Part shown: one piece after another, positions 16,113-24,578 of the stretch | Numbering within the stretch: the stretch's first letter is position 1 | Layout: each line of letters opens with the position of its first letter | Origin: Thermoproteota archaeon | GTDB taxonomy: Archaea > Korarchaeota > Korarchaeia > Korarchaeales > Korarchaeaceae | Assembly: GCA_027491915.1 (NCBI GenBank) | Contig: JAOZGC010000004.1 | Location: forward strand, 1-64,000 | DNA: 64,000 bases | Reading direction: 5' to 3' | Translations under genes and position numbers: made by a program | The notes under the pieces: model-generated | What the model saw: the letters and a program-made list of their open reading frames with translations, nothing else | Told to the model about the DNA's origin: nothing | Database searches by the model: none

Positions 16113-16943
16113 GTGTCCCTGAGGGGATTGCTGGACCTGGTGAGACCGAAGAACGCCGCCATGTCCTCCCTCGGGAGCCTGATAGGATGGTTGGCCGCCG
16201 GGGGGAAAGTCGACAAGCTCCTTCCAGCCGTCTTGGTCCCCCCACTGATTCTCATGGGGGGCAACGCCGTGAACGACCTCTACGACGTGGACGTGGATAG
16301 GATAAACAGGCCGGGCAGGCCGATTCCGCGCGGAGACGTATCGCGCCGGGAGGCCGCGGCGGCCTACGCCCTCCTCTCGGCGGCAGGGTCGGCCGTCTCC
16401 CTCCTGGGCGGCATCTACCCCCTGGCCGTCGCCGTCACCTTCTCCCTCGCCTGGCTGCTCTACGCCGGGAAGCTCAAGGCCACCGGTCTACCTGGGAACA
16501 TTCTGGTCAGTCTCGGGGTATCCGCCACCCTCCCCTACGGGGCCCTCTGCGTGGACGGGGTTCCACCGGTGATCTGGCTTTACTCCTCCATAGCCTTCTT
16601 CTCCAACCTGGCCAGGGAGTTGGTCAAGGTAGTGGAGGACCTCCCCGGGGATTCGGCCGCCGGGATAGGGACTTTCGCCGTCAGGCACGGGATCGAGGCG
16701 ACGGAGAGACTGATAAGATCCCTCCTCGTCGGCGCCTCGCTGGCGGCCGCCCTCCCTCTGGCCCTCGGGCTATCCGGTCTCGCGTACGCCGTCGGCGGAG
16801 GGGCCTCGGCGCTGGCCCTCCTCTGGATCGCCGCATCGCCCGGCGGCCTCACGGTCGAGGGAGCCGGGAGGCTGAGCTCCGCGATAAAGACCTCAATGGC
16901 CGTCGGCCTGCTGTCCATGCTGCTGGATCTGGCCCTCCGCTGA
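16113..16943 (+). CDS. Geranylgeranylglyceryl-phosphate geranylgeranyltransferase (UbiA family)
   Basis: The 276-aa integral membrane prenyltransferase shows the first Asp-rich motif NDLYDVDVDRINRPGRPIP at 54-72, the second aspartate region VVEDLPGDSAAGIGTFAVRHG, and about eight hydrophobic segments. Archaeal UbiA proteins with this pattern add the second geranylgeranyl chain in ether-lipid synthesis (DGGGP synthase). A quinone-type prenyltransferase is the main alternative. GTG start 16113; TTG 16128 is possible. Confidence 0.88.
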   Translation: MSLRGLLDLVRPKNAAMSSLGSLIGWLAAGGKVDKLLPAVLVPPLILMGGNAVNDLYDVDVDRINRPGRPIPRGDVSRREAAAAYALLSAAGSAVSLLGGIYPLAVAVTFSLAWLLYAGKLKATGLPGNILVSLGVSATLPYGALCVDGVPPVIWLYSSIAFFSNLARELVKVVEDLPGDSAAGIGTFAVRHGIEATERLIRSLLVGASLAAALPLALGLSGLAYAVGGGASALALLWIAASPGGLTVEGAGRLSSAIKTSMAVGLLSMLLDLALR

Positions 16944-17759
16944 TTAGGACTCGGACAGGATCCTTATCAGGCTCTTCCTGAGGAGGACGCCGACCAGGTC
17001 GTCGCCGGCCCTCACCACCGGGAGGGCCGGTAGGCCGGCCTCCACCATGGCCGATGCGGCCTCTCCCACCCCCGATCCCTCTCCTATCCTGGGGGGGTCC
17101 TCCACCATGACGTCGTCCACCACAACCCTCCTGACGGCGTTCTCGACGTATCTGAAGTCCGAAGTCTCGCGGAGCTCCATGAACGCCCTGGCCAACACCA
17201 TGTCGGTGATCAGCCCGACCAGCCTCGCCTGCTCCACGACCGGCAGAACCCTGGCTCCGGTGTCCAACATCTTGGCCCTCGCGTGAACTATCCTCTCGCC
17301 CGGAGCGGTGGCGGGATAGGGATCCTTGACCAGTTCTCGGACCTCCCTCCCTTCCGGCAGGAGATTCGCCAGGATCTTCAGCAGGTCGGTCTCGGTGACC
17401 ACCGCCTTCAAATTCCCATCTGAGACCACCGGCAGCGAGCTAACGTCCCTCCTCAGCATGATGGACATGGCCTCCCTGAGGGGCGTGTCGGGCGTCGCGG
17501 TTATGGCCGGGGAGCTCATCAGCGCGCTGACGTGTATCCTCTTGGGGAGGACCCTCTCGTACCTCCTCGACCCGAACCCCTCCATGAGGTCCCAGGCCGC
17601 TATGACCCCCACGACCCTCCCGTCTTGGATCACCACCAGGTGGGAAATCCCCTCCTCCTCCATGATCTCCAGAGCCTCGGCGGCGCTGGCGTCCTTGCTT
17701 ATGGTCAGGGGCCTCCTGTCTGGGATCACCTCACCCAGCCTGATCCGATCAAGATTCAC
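16944..17759 (-). CDS. Protein with four CBS domains (third of three CBS genes)
   Basis: The 271-aa protein consists of two CBS pairs: about 8-60, 75-125, 135-185 and 212-268. Each has the repeated pattern LPVV...GVI/T..D. No catalytic domain is fused. Such stand-alone proteins usually bind adenine nucleotides or SAM and act as regulators; the partner is unknown. The last repeat ends degenerate (LLRKSLIRILSES). GTG start overlapping the previous CBS gene by 11 nt. Confidence 0.9.
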   Translation of the reverse strand: MNLDRIRLGEVIPDRRPLTISKDASAAEALEIMEEEGISHLVVIQDGRVVGVIAAWDLMEGFGSRRYERVLPKRIHVSALMSSPAITATPDTPLREAMSIMLRRDVSSLPVVSDGNLKAVVTETDLLKILANLLPEGREVRELVKDPYPATAPGERIVHARAKMLDTGARVLPVVEQARLVGLITDMVLARAFMELRETSDFRYVENAVRRVVVDDVMVEDPPRIGEGSGVGEAASAMVEAGLPALPVVRAGDDLVGVLLRKSLIRILSES

Positions 17760-18591
17760 CGGCCATCACCAACCCCCTGACGATGTCCGTCTTGGTTATT
17801 ATCCCGGCCAGCCTCTCCCCGTCCGGAGAGACCGGCAGCCCGCTGAACCCCCACTCTATCATCATCCTCGCGGCCTTGGCCGCGTCCGCGTCCGGCCTGA
17901 TGGTCACCACGGGGTTGCTCATTACCTCCCCCGCCGTCTTTGCCCTTATCTCCCTGCTGGCCCTGCCGACGTCGGTGTCTATCACCACGGTCTTCTCCCT
18001 GAACTGACCGCTGACGTTGGCTACGTCCGTCTTGGTCACAATACCCAAGATCCTCATCCCTGAGTCTACCACGACGACCCTCCCTATCCCCTTCTTGATC
18101 ATGATCCTGGCGATCCTCTTGACCGAGTGGGTCTCCCTGGCGGTGACTACCTCCCTGGTCATCAGGTCCTGGACCCTGTACCTGCCGGCCATGCTCTCCG
18201 CGAAGTACCTGACCACGTCCGTCTTAGTTATCACGCCGATGACCCTTCCGTCCCTGATCACCGGGAGGCCGCTTATTCCCCTCTCCAGCATGATCCTGCC
18301 AGCCTCCTCAAGGGAGGCGTCTGGCGAGATGCAGACTGGATCTCTCGTCATGAACCTGCTCACCAGGGAGTTCTCCGGGTTCCTCCACTTCCAGGGCGCC
18401 CCCCTCTTCGCCAGGGCCCTGGCCAGGTCCGTGGAGGTTATCACCCCGACGGCCCTCCCCCCTCCATCCACGACCACGAGCCGCTTTATCTTCCTCTCCA
18501 GCATCAGGTTTCGCGCGGTCCCCACCGTGACGGTCTCCGGAACCGCGACGACCTCCTTCGACATGTAGTCTCTGACCTTCGCCGCGACCAT
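17749..18591 (-). CDS. Protein with four CBS domains (second of three CBS genes)
   Basis: The 280-aa protein is four CBS repeats with little else: about 5-60, 78-130, 140-195 and 222-275. Each ends in GVIT(K/S)TD or GIVTKTD, the conserved ribose-binding Thr/Asp of CBS sites, so nucleotide binding looks intact. It lies 13 nt after the two-CBS gene and overlaps the next CBS gene, clearly one operon. Target unknown. Confidence 0.92.
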   Translation of the reverse strand: MVAAKVRDYMSKEVVAVPETVTVGTARNLMLERKIKRLVVVDGGGRAVGVITSTDLARALAKRGAPWKWRNPENSLVSRFMTRDPVCISPDASLEEAGRIMLERGISGLPVIRDGRVIGVITKTDVVRYFAESMAGRYRVQDLMTREVVTARETHSVKRIARIMIKKGIGRVVVVDSGMRILGIVTKTDVANVSGQFREKTVVIDTDVGRASREIRAKTAGEVMSNPVVTIRPDADAAKAARMMIEWGFSGLPVSPDGERLAGIITKTDIVRGLVMAGES

Positions 18592-18604
18592 CGAATGACC
18601 TCCC

Positions 18605-19096
18605 TCAGATGGGGAAGGTTCCGCGGGGGGACTCGGCTATCCTCAACCTCTCCCTCAGCATGAATACTATGTGGGGGGCCACCCTGACCACGTCCCTAGA
18701 GGAGATAACGCCCACGAGCCTGTCCCTCTTGTCGACCACCAGAAGCCGCCTTATGTTCCTCTCGGCCATTATCTTGGCCGCCTCAACTACGTCGACGTTC
18801 TGCCTTATCTTGACCGGATTCTTAGTCATGATCTCATCGACTTTCACCTCCTCTGGGGGTCTCCCGTCGCCCTTGGCCATGTACCTCGTTATCAGGTCCC
18901 TCTCGGTGACTATCCCAAGGATCTTGTCGTCGTCCGCGACTACCACGGACCCTATGCCGTAGTCCCTCATCAGGCGGGCCACCTCTGCCACCGTGGAGCC
19001 CGGCCCCACCTTCACCACGTTGGGGCTCATGATCTCCGAGACCGGAACCCCCTCCCTAGCCTCGTCGTCCGGAGGGGGGATCAACGACCACCTCAA
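18605..19096 (-). CDS. Protein with two CBS domains (first of three CBS genes)
   Basis: The 163-aa protein has CBS repeats at about 20-75 and 88-140, with GIVTERD and GVISSRD motifs, then a basic C-terminal tail (MLRERLRIAESPRG). Its TTG start overlaps the stop of the upstream Rqc2 homologue as TTGA, which ties it to that gene by translational coupling. The ligand is probably an adenine nucleotide by family resemblance. Confidence 0.92.
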   Translation of the reverse strand: MRWSLIPPPDDEAREGVPVSEIMSPNVVKVGPGSTVAEVARLMRDYGIGSVVVADDDKILGIVTERDLITRYMAKGDGRPPEEVKVDEIMTKNPVKIRQNVDVVEAAKIMAERNIRRLLVVDKRDRLVGVISSRDVVRVAPHIVFMLRERLRIAESPRGTFPI

Positions 19097-20997
19097 CCCT
19101 TACCCCCTCTCTCATCGATGACCTCGACTCCCCCCGGCGGGAGGACGGATCTGACGGCCTCCTCCGAGAGGGTTAGTTCGAGTCCCACCTTCCGCGCGGC
19201 CGCCTCCAACTTCCCTTTTAAAATGTGCACCGCCTCCTCCCGGGGAACCCCGCCCGGAACCACGGTCGCCCACACCACCATGCGATCCGAGGCCGACGGG
19301 GGGGCCGATATGAGCGAGAACCGTCCCTCCATCTCAATCAGGCCTATCCTGAGCCTGAGCTCCGGGCGGAAGTACCTCCTCTCCCCGGACACGTAGAAGG
19401 ATCCCTTTGGTATGAACATCCCGGGCGGAGCATGGACCGAGACCTGATCTCCCCTGACGCAGTACACGTCTGCCCTGGACAGCCCCTGCTTCCAGGCCCT
19501 CGAGTAGCAGGCCGCATAGACCGAGGCCTCCCTCAGCGTCGCATCCCCCGGCTCCCTCTCTCCCTCAGATCTAACGACGACGACCGAACCACCCGGCATG
19601 TCCACGTGGAGGAAGAAATCCCTAGGCCTCATGTACCTCCTCACCAGCTCCCTGTTGGTGGACCTGTCCCTGCCAGCCACGACGAGGAATCCCTCGGACG
19701 ACTCGAACCACCTGAATCTCTCGAACCACCTCCTCCTCTCCCTCCTAATTATGAGGGGAACCTCCTCGGCGGGAGGACCCTTCGACCTCATCTTGAGGTT
19801 TTCCGCCGCCTCTCTGGCTCTCTCAGCCTTCTTCTCCAGAATCTTCGCCTTGTCGTAGAGTCTTGACGCGTTCTCCGCGGCGGAGAGGTGGACGCTGAGG
19901 CCGATCTCCTCCCCCGAGACGTCCCAGATGAGCCTGCCCCGGGCCCTGTCGAGCCTGAATCCTGGGGGGGTCTTCCCCGCCCTGGCCAGGTCTAAGATGG
20001 CCTGAAATCGCGCCAGCTCGGAGAACATCCTCTCGGCCGCCATCCTGAAGACCTTGGCTCGGTGCGAGTACTCCACCGCCAGCTCAGCCTGTCTCCCCGC
20101 CGAGGCCATCAGCCTCTCGTCCGCCCCTCCCTCCCCGCCAAGCCTGAGCGCTATGGCTGGAGAGAGCACGGCATCCAGCATCTCGGAGAACCCGCCGTCG
20201 AATCTCCTCTCCTCCTCGAATCTCTCCCTCAGCCGATCCAGCGGGCGGAGGGAGAACTCTCTCACCTCTCCCTCCTCCAGGTACATCGTCGGCTCCGGAT
20301 TCTCCGCAGACTTCAGGAGGTTGACCACCCTCTCGGCCATGGACTCCAGCGTCTCCGAATCCAGCTCTCTCGACTTGGCCCTGGGGTCCACCTCGCCGCC
20401 CAGGACCTCGTCCAGGTAGGGAGGTCCCATCCCCCATCCATAAGCCAGGCTCTTCCAAATCTCCCGCTCTGATTCGGAGAGGTATCCGACGATCTCCTCC
20501 ACCGTCAGGGGCGGGGACCGGGAGCCCGACGTCGGGGGGGGCAGGTACTCCCTCCCCCTCCTCAGCTCCCTCCCCCTGACCGTGATAGGCCTGGCGACCT
20601 GCAGGATGTTTCCCTTCCCGTCGACCAGCACCAGGTTCCCGCCGCCGAACAGCTCGACCCACAGGTCGAACCTCTCCTCCCCGACCCTTACGCCGAGCCT
20701 CAGCACCCTGTCGAAGTCCAGCTGCCTCACCTCCTCTATGGTCCCGCCGGAGATCCACTTCCTCATCCCCATGGCCAGCTGCGGCGGCGTCATGGGTTTC
20801 CTCCACTTGTAGGAGCTGAGGTAGACCGCGCCCCCCAGGTAGGCTATCAACTCGGAGACCGTCCCGCCTGGTCCCCTGACGGTCAGGGAGTACAGGTCCC
20901 TCGATATGCCGTACACCTTCCTTATCCGCAGCGGGATCCTCCCGGCGAGCTCTCCCGCGACGGCCCTGACCTCTAGCCCCACCAGGCTGAGCCTCAT
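19093..20997 (-). CDS. Ribosome quality control factor Rqc2/NEMF homologue (NFACT protein)
   Basis: The 634-aa protein has an NFACT-N domain (about 1-190), a helical and coiled-coil centre (about 330-420) and the NFACT-R domain (about 430-545) with RWFESSEGFLVVAGRD, NRELVRRYMRPRDFFLHVDMPGGS. A C-terminal NFACT-C-like segment follows. Homologues bind split 50S subunits carrying nascent chain and tRNA, and can add C-terminal tails. ATG 20997 is about 25 nt from an AT-rich TATA region, so the transcript may be leaderless. First gene of the CBS operon. Confidence 0.92.
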   Translation of the reverse strand: MRLSLVGLEVRAVAGELAGRIPLRIRKVYGISRDLYSLTVRGPGGTVSELIAYLGGAVYLSSYKWRKPMTPPQLAMGMRKWISGGTIEEVRQLDFDRVLRLGVRVGEERFDLWVELFGGGNLVLVDGKGNILQVARPITVRGRELRRGREYLPPPTSGSRSPPLTVEEIVGYLSESEREIWKSLAYGWGMGPPYLDEVLGGEVDPRAKSRELDSETLESMAERVVNLLKSAENPEPTMYLEEGEVREFSLRPLDRLRERFEEERRFDGGFSEMLDAVLSPAIALRLGGEGGADERLMASAGRQAELAVEYSHRAKVFRMAAERMFSELARFQAILDLARAGKTPPGFRLDRARGRLIWDVSGEEIGLSVHLSAAENASRLYDKAKILEKKAERAREAAENLKMRSKGPPAEEVPLIIRRERRRWFERFRWFESSEGFLVVAGRDRSTNRELVRRYMRPRDFFLHVDMPGGSVVVVRSEGEREPGDATLREASVYAACYSRAWKQGLSRADVYCVRGDQVSVHAPPGMFIPKGSFYVSGERRYFRPELRLRIGLIEMEGRFSLISAPPSASDRMVVWATVVPGGVPREEAVHILKGKLEAAARKVGLELTLSEEAVRSVLPPGGVEVIDERGGKG

Positions 20998-21018
20998 ACC
21001 GGCCGCGCCGAGACTATC

Positions 21019-21031
21019 TGTATTTTAATTG
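21019..21031. promoter_or_regulatory. Bidirectional TATA region for rqc2 and the EMC6-like gene
   Basis: The block gtattttaatt (about 21020-21030) lies in a 56-nt gap between two ATGs. Standard spacing puts both starts within a few nucleotides of the initiation codons at 20997 and 21054, implying leaderless transcripts both ways. Confidence 0.55.
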
Positions 21032-21053
21032 GGGTGCGGAGCCCGACGATCTG

Positions 21054-21944
21054 ATGAGATCCAAGGACCTGGTGTTCTACGCCAAGGTCTCAGTCCTCTC
21101 GGCGCTGGGCCTCTCGGCGGGCGTCATGTCCCTCTATCCGGACGAGGGCATCCTCCTCTTCGTTGCCGGCAACTTCGTCGTTGGGGCGCTGCTCGCGTTA
21201 TCGAGCAGGGGCTCGCTGGCGGAGCTGGGTCTCTACGGTGTATTCAGGGAGTTCGCCGGGACCGCCTTTCTGGCCTTCATATTCTTCTGGACCTTGGGCC
21301 TCAACGCGACTTCTGGCGCCCCCGCCATCTTGGTCGCCCCGGCCGGCGGCGGCCTCACGCCGCTGTATGAGCCGACGCCGGAGGGGATGGTCCCGGGGCG
21401 GATCGGGTGGATCAACGCCGCGTACATCCTGAGGTTCGACGGATCCCACCTATCAATGCTGGTCGGTCGCGTGGGGGACGTCAGCTCCTTATCCATGGGG
21501 AACCTGACCGTCTCGCTCAGGGATTCCCACGTCCAACTGACCCAGGAGGTCGACCTCCCGCGGCGGGGCGATCTGGACCTCGGCTGGGCCGCCGTCCACG
21601 TGGGCGAGGAGGTGAGGATAGTGGTCGGCGGAGAGAACCTGACGCTCGACGATCGCAACGTCAGCCTTCAGGTTGAGGGGGTCCCGGTCTCGGTCTCCCT
21701 TCCAGGAGACGGGCGCCTCAGGGCTTCCTTCGGTCCGATCCCAATGGAGGGGGATTTAATCAACTTGACCGGGTCCCCCCTGGGAGAGGTCGCCTCCCTG
21801 GTGATCCGCGAGGATGGCAGGCTCGCCGCCTTCCTCCCGAAGGTGTTCCAGGGACAGAGGACCGTCAGGGTCACGCTGTCCCCATCGGACCGGGCGGGAG
21901 AGGTCTCCGGCTACATAGTGGTCCTTCCCTCCGCCGGGGGGTGA
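21054..21944 (+). CDS. Membrane protein with EMC6-like N-terminus and extracytoplasmic beta domain
   Basis: The 296-aa protein has about three N-terminal hydrophobic segments (8-28, 33-49, 62-82) whose pattern, ending in FFWTLGLN, resembles EMC6/Rab5-interacting proteins (human: LFWTFLYG). The remaining 200 residues are beta-strand-rich with several N-x-S/T sequons and no catalytic motif I recognise, probably outside the membrane. The EMC6 link is my pattern match and is unproven. It may be leaderless. Its TGA overlaps the archease ribosome binding site, so the two are coupled. Confidence 0.6.
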   Translation: MRSKDLVFYAKVSVLSALGLSAGVMSLYPDEGILLFVAGNFVVGALLALSSRGSLAELGLYGVFREFAGTAFLAFIFFWTLGLNATSGAPAILVAPAGGGLTPLYEPTPEGMVPGRIGWINAAYILRFDGSHLSMLVGRVGDVSSLSMGNLTVSLRDSHVQLTQEVDLPRRGDLDLGWAAVHVGEEVRIVVGGENLTLDDRNVSLQVEGVPVSVSLPGDGRLRASFGPIPMEGDLINLTGSPLGEVASLVIREDGRLAAFLPKVFQGQRTVRVTLSPSDRAGEVSGYIVVLPSAGG

Positions 21945-21948
21945 TCCA

Positions 21949-22368
21949 ACGGGGTACGAGTACCTGGACGCGGGGGGGGACGTCGCCTTCAGGGCCTGGG
22001 CCGGATCGCTGGGCGAACTTTTCTCCGAGTGCGCCCTGGCCATGTACGATGCCATGGTCGATGTGAGCACTGTTGAACCGACGTCCGAGCGTCGAGTGTC
22101 CCTCTCTGCCCCAAGCCTGGATCTACTGCTGCATAAGTGGCTCTCGGAGCTCCTATTCATAACCGACGTCGAGGGCCTGGTCTTCTCCGAGTTCGCCGTG
22201 GAGGTGGATCCATGGGGAGAACCCTCCGTGGACGCGAGGGTCCGCGGGGAGCCGCTGGACCCGCGGAGGCACCGGATCAAGACCGGCCTGAAGGCGGTGA
22301 CCTATCACGACCTGTCCGTCCGGAGGGAGGGCGAGACCTGGGTGGCCCGCGTTACGATAGACGTGTGA
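21949..22368 (+). CDS. Archease (tRNA ligase RtcB activator), apparent ACG start
   Basis: The 139-aa protein matches archease: GYEYLDAGGDVAFRAWAGS at the start, the metal-binding aspartate in this segment, LDLLLHKWLSELLF, and KTGLKAVTYHDLSV followed by a C-terminal DV. It accelerates guanylylation and turnover of the RtcB tRNA ligase. No ATG, GTG or TTG occurs in frame between the upstream stop (21916-21918) and the conserved start of the domain. ACG at 21949 sits 2 nt after GGTGATC, the spacing used by other genes here. A sequencing error (ACG for ATG, or a lost G) is the alternative. Confidence 0.88.
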   Translation, partial: TGYEYLDAGGDVAFRAWAGSLGELFSECALAMYDAMVDVSTVEPTSERRVSLSAPSLDLLLHKWLSELLFITDVEGLVFSEFAVEVDPWGEPSVDARVRGEPLDPRRHRIKTGLKAVTYHDLSVRREGETWVARVTIDV

Positions 22369-22381
22369 GGCGCGAGACCAA

Positions 22382-22391
22382 AACTTATAAA
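22382..22391 (+). promoter_or_regulatory. TATA box for the uL3 operon
   Basis: The sequence acttataaac lies 68-77 nt upstream of the uL3 ATG, predicting a transcript start near 22412 and a leader of about 47 nt, longer than most in this window. Confidence 0.65.
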
Positions 22392-22458
22392 CCGGGTGAC
22401 CGCGTCCGGCGGGAGCGATCGGAGGGGACTCCGACAATCCTCGAGCCGGTGGTGGCCG

Positions 22459-23484
22459 ATGCCTAGGAGGGGATCCCTGCAGTTCAGACCGAGGAAGAGG
22501 GCCAAGACCCAGAAGGCAACCTTCAGATCTTACGCCGCCCGCCTTCGGGAGGGAGTGGGTCTCGGTGGGTTCCCCGGCTACAAGGCCGGGATGACCCACG
22601 TGCAGATGGTCGAGGACAGGCCGGGCAGGCTGACCACGGGGCAGGAGGTGGTCACGGCGGCGACCGTGATAGAGACCCCGCCGGTGAGGGCGGTCGGGCT
22701 GGTCGGGTACGTGAGGACCCCATACGGGGAGAAGACCTTGACGGCTGGACTGCGCCTCGACTCTCCCGGGGACCTGTCCAGGAAGGTGAGGCTCCCGGAT
22801 GGGGGAATAGACACCTTGGGGGCTGCCGTGGAGAAGATGAGGGCCGCGGGAGAGAGGCTGTCCTCCGTGCGGCTCCTGGTTCACACGATCCCCAGGTTGG
22901 CGGGCCTCCCCAAGAAGACCCCCGAGATCCTCGAGATACCCCTGATGGGCGGATCCTCTCCCGCCGAGGTCCTGGAGGCGGCCGAGGGCATGGTTGGGAG
23001 GTTCATACGGGCTTCGGAGGTTTTCTCCCCGGGAGAGCTTATCGACGTGACCGCCGTGACTAAGGGCCACGGCTGGCAGGGGGTCGTGAGGAGATTCGGC
23101 GTGTCCCTCCTGAGGCACAAGGCCGGCAAGGCCAGGTGGAGGGTTGGCAGCCTGGGCTCGAGGCATCCTCCCTACACCACGTGGAGGGTTCCCCGCGCGG
23201 GTCAGACCGGCTATCACAAGAGGACGGAGTACAACAAGAGGGTGCTGTTCATCGGACAGGCGAAGTACGACGAGGAGATGAATTTGAGGGAGCCGTCACC
23301 CGAGATAAACCCCCCGGGAGGGTTCAGGCGGTACGGCCTGGTTCGGGGGGACTACCTCGTCGTGTCCGGTTCGATACCCGGCCCCGTCAAGAGGTTCGTC
23401 ATGATGAGGCACGCCGCGAGGCCGCACATCTCATCGCTAGGCGAGCCTCAGATAATTAGGATATGCGGGGTGAGGACGAAGTGA
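22459..23484 (+). CDS. rpl3: Large subunit ribosomal protein uL3
   Basis: The 341-aa uL3 starts at ATG 22459 (MPRRGSLQFRPRKRA). Family landmarks are the GGFPGYKAGMTH segment, VTKGHGWQGVVRRFGV with the W-finger toward the peptidyl transferase centre, and GYHKRTEYNKRV. It opens the archaeal S10-type cluster uL3-uL4-uL23-uL2-uS19. Confidence 0.97.
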   Translation: MPRRGSLQFRPRKRAKTQKATFRSYAARLREGVGLGGFPGYKAGMTHVQMVEDRPGRLTTGQEVVTAATVIETPPVRAVGLVGYVRTPYGEKTLTAGLRLDSPGDLSRKVRLPDGGIDTLGAAVEKMRAAGERLSSVRLLVHTIPRLAGLPKKTPEILEIPLMGGSSPAEVLEAAEGMVGRFIRASEVFSPGELIDVTAVTKGHGWQGVVRRFGVSLLRHKAGKARWRVGSLGSRHPPYTTWRVPRAGQTGYHKRTEYNKRVLFIGQAKYDEEMNLREPSPEINPPGGFRRYGLVRGDYLVVSGSIPGPVKRFVMMRHAARPHISSLGEPQIIRICGVRTK

Positions 23485-23507
23485 GCTCGTCTGAGGAGGT
23501 GTCGACC

Positions 23508-24290
23508 TTGAGCGGGCGGGCCGTGATCCTCGATCTTGAGGGAAAGGCCGTCGGCGAGGTAGACCTCCCCCCGGTCTTCCGCTGCCTCGTTAGGGCGGAC
23601 CTAATAAGGAGGGCCTACCTATCCGCTCTGACCGCCAGGATCCAACCCCAAGGCCGCGACCCGATGGCCGGGAAGCGCACCTCCGCGGAATCTTGGGGGG
23701 CTGGCAGGGGGGTATCCCGGGTTCCGAGGGTCAAGGGTCGGGGTTATCCCAAGGCGGCGTCCGGCGCGAGGGCCGCCATGACCGTGGGCGGAGTGAGGGT
23801 GCACGCCCCCAGGGTCGGCAGGGTGGTCTGGGAGAGGATCAACAAGAAGGAGCGGGAGCTGGCGATCAAGTCGGCTATAGCCGCCACGGCCGACATCGGC
23901 CTGGTCGGAGCCAGGCACAGGATAGACGGCCTGACCTCCGTGCCGCTGGTGGTGGAGGACTCCCTGGAGGGTCTGGAGAGAACGGCCGATGTGTACTCCT
24001 TCCTGGAGAGGATCGGGTTGGGTCCGGAGCTCAGGAGGGCCAAGTCCAGGTTCAGGAAGATCAGGGCTGGCCGGGGGAAGATGAGGGGTCGCAAGAGGAA
24101 GTCGGCGAGGGGGCCCCTCATAATATACCGCAGGGACGGGGGGATATTCCGGGCGTCGCGGAACATCCCCGGCGTGGACGTCTCCTCGGTCGACAACCTC
24201 AACGTTCCGCTCCTCGCCCCGGGCGGAATCCCGGGCAGGCTCGCCATCTACACCGTGTCTGCCCTGGACAGGATGAGGGAGAGGTGGTGA
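23508..24290 (+). CDS. rpl4: Large subunit ribosomal protein uL4
   Basis: The 260-aa protein has the tunnel-lining loop region (AGKRTSAESWGAGRGVSRVPRV) and the conserved RRDGGIFRASRNIPGVDV near the C-terminus. I prefer TTG 23508 because GGAGGTG lies 6 nt upstream and the protein then begins at the conserved strand (SGRAVILDLEG). GTG 23481, which overlaps the uL3 stop as GTGA, would add nine residues and is a real alternative. Confidence 0.95.
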   Translation: MSGRAVILDLEGKAVGEVDLPPVFRCLVRADLIRRAYLSALTARIQPQGRDPMAGKRTSAESWGAGRGVSRVPRVKGRGYPKAASGARAAMTVGGVRVHAPRVGRVVWERINKKERELAIKSAIAATADIGLVGARHRIDGLTSVPLVVEDSLEGLERTADVYSFLERIGLGPELRRAKSRFRKIRAGRGKMRGRKRKSARGPLIIYRRDGGIFRASRNIPGVDVSSVDNLNVPLLAPGGIPGRLAIYTVSALDRMRERW

Positions 24291-24293
24291 TCC

Positions 24294-24554
24294 TTGGATC
24301 CCTTCTCCATACTCAAGAGACCCGTCGCCTCGGAGAAGGTCGTCAGGATGATAGAACGCGAGAACAAATTGGTGTTCGTGGTCGACAGGAGGGCGAACAA
24401 GAAGATCATAAAGGCGGCGGTCGAGGAGGCCCTGGAGGTGAGGGTGGAGAGGGTGTGGACCTCCATAACCCCCAGGGGTGAGAAGAAGGCCGTGGTTAAA
24501 TTGGCCCCGGAGTACAGGGCCAGGGACGTGGCCTCAAGGTTGGGAATACTGTGA
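24294..24554 (+). CDS. rpl23: Large subunit ribosomal protein uL23
   Basis: The 86-aa protein has the N-terminal RPVASEKVVRMIERENKLVF and the DRRANKKIIKAAVEE helix typical of archaeal uL23 at the tunnel exit. TTG start 1 nt after a GGTGATC ribosome binding site, 3 nt after the uL4 stop. Confidence 0.96.
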   Translation: MDPFSILKRPVASEKVVRMIERENKLVFVVDRRANKKIIKAAVEEALEVRVERVWTSITPRGEKKAVVKLAPEYRARDVASRLGIL

Positions 24555-24578
24555 GGTGTTCGGTTGGGGTGATCTGAG

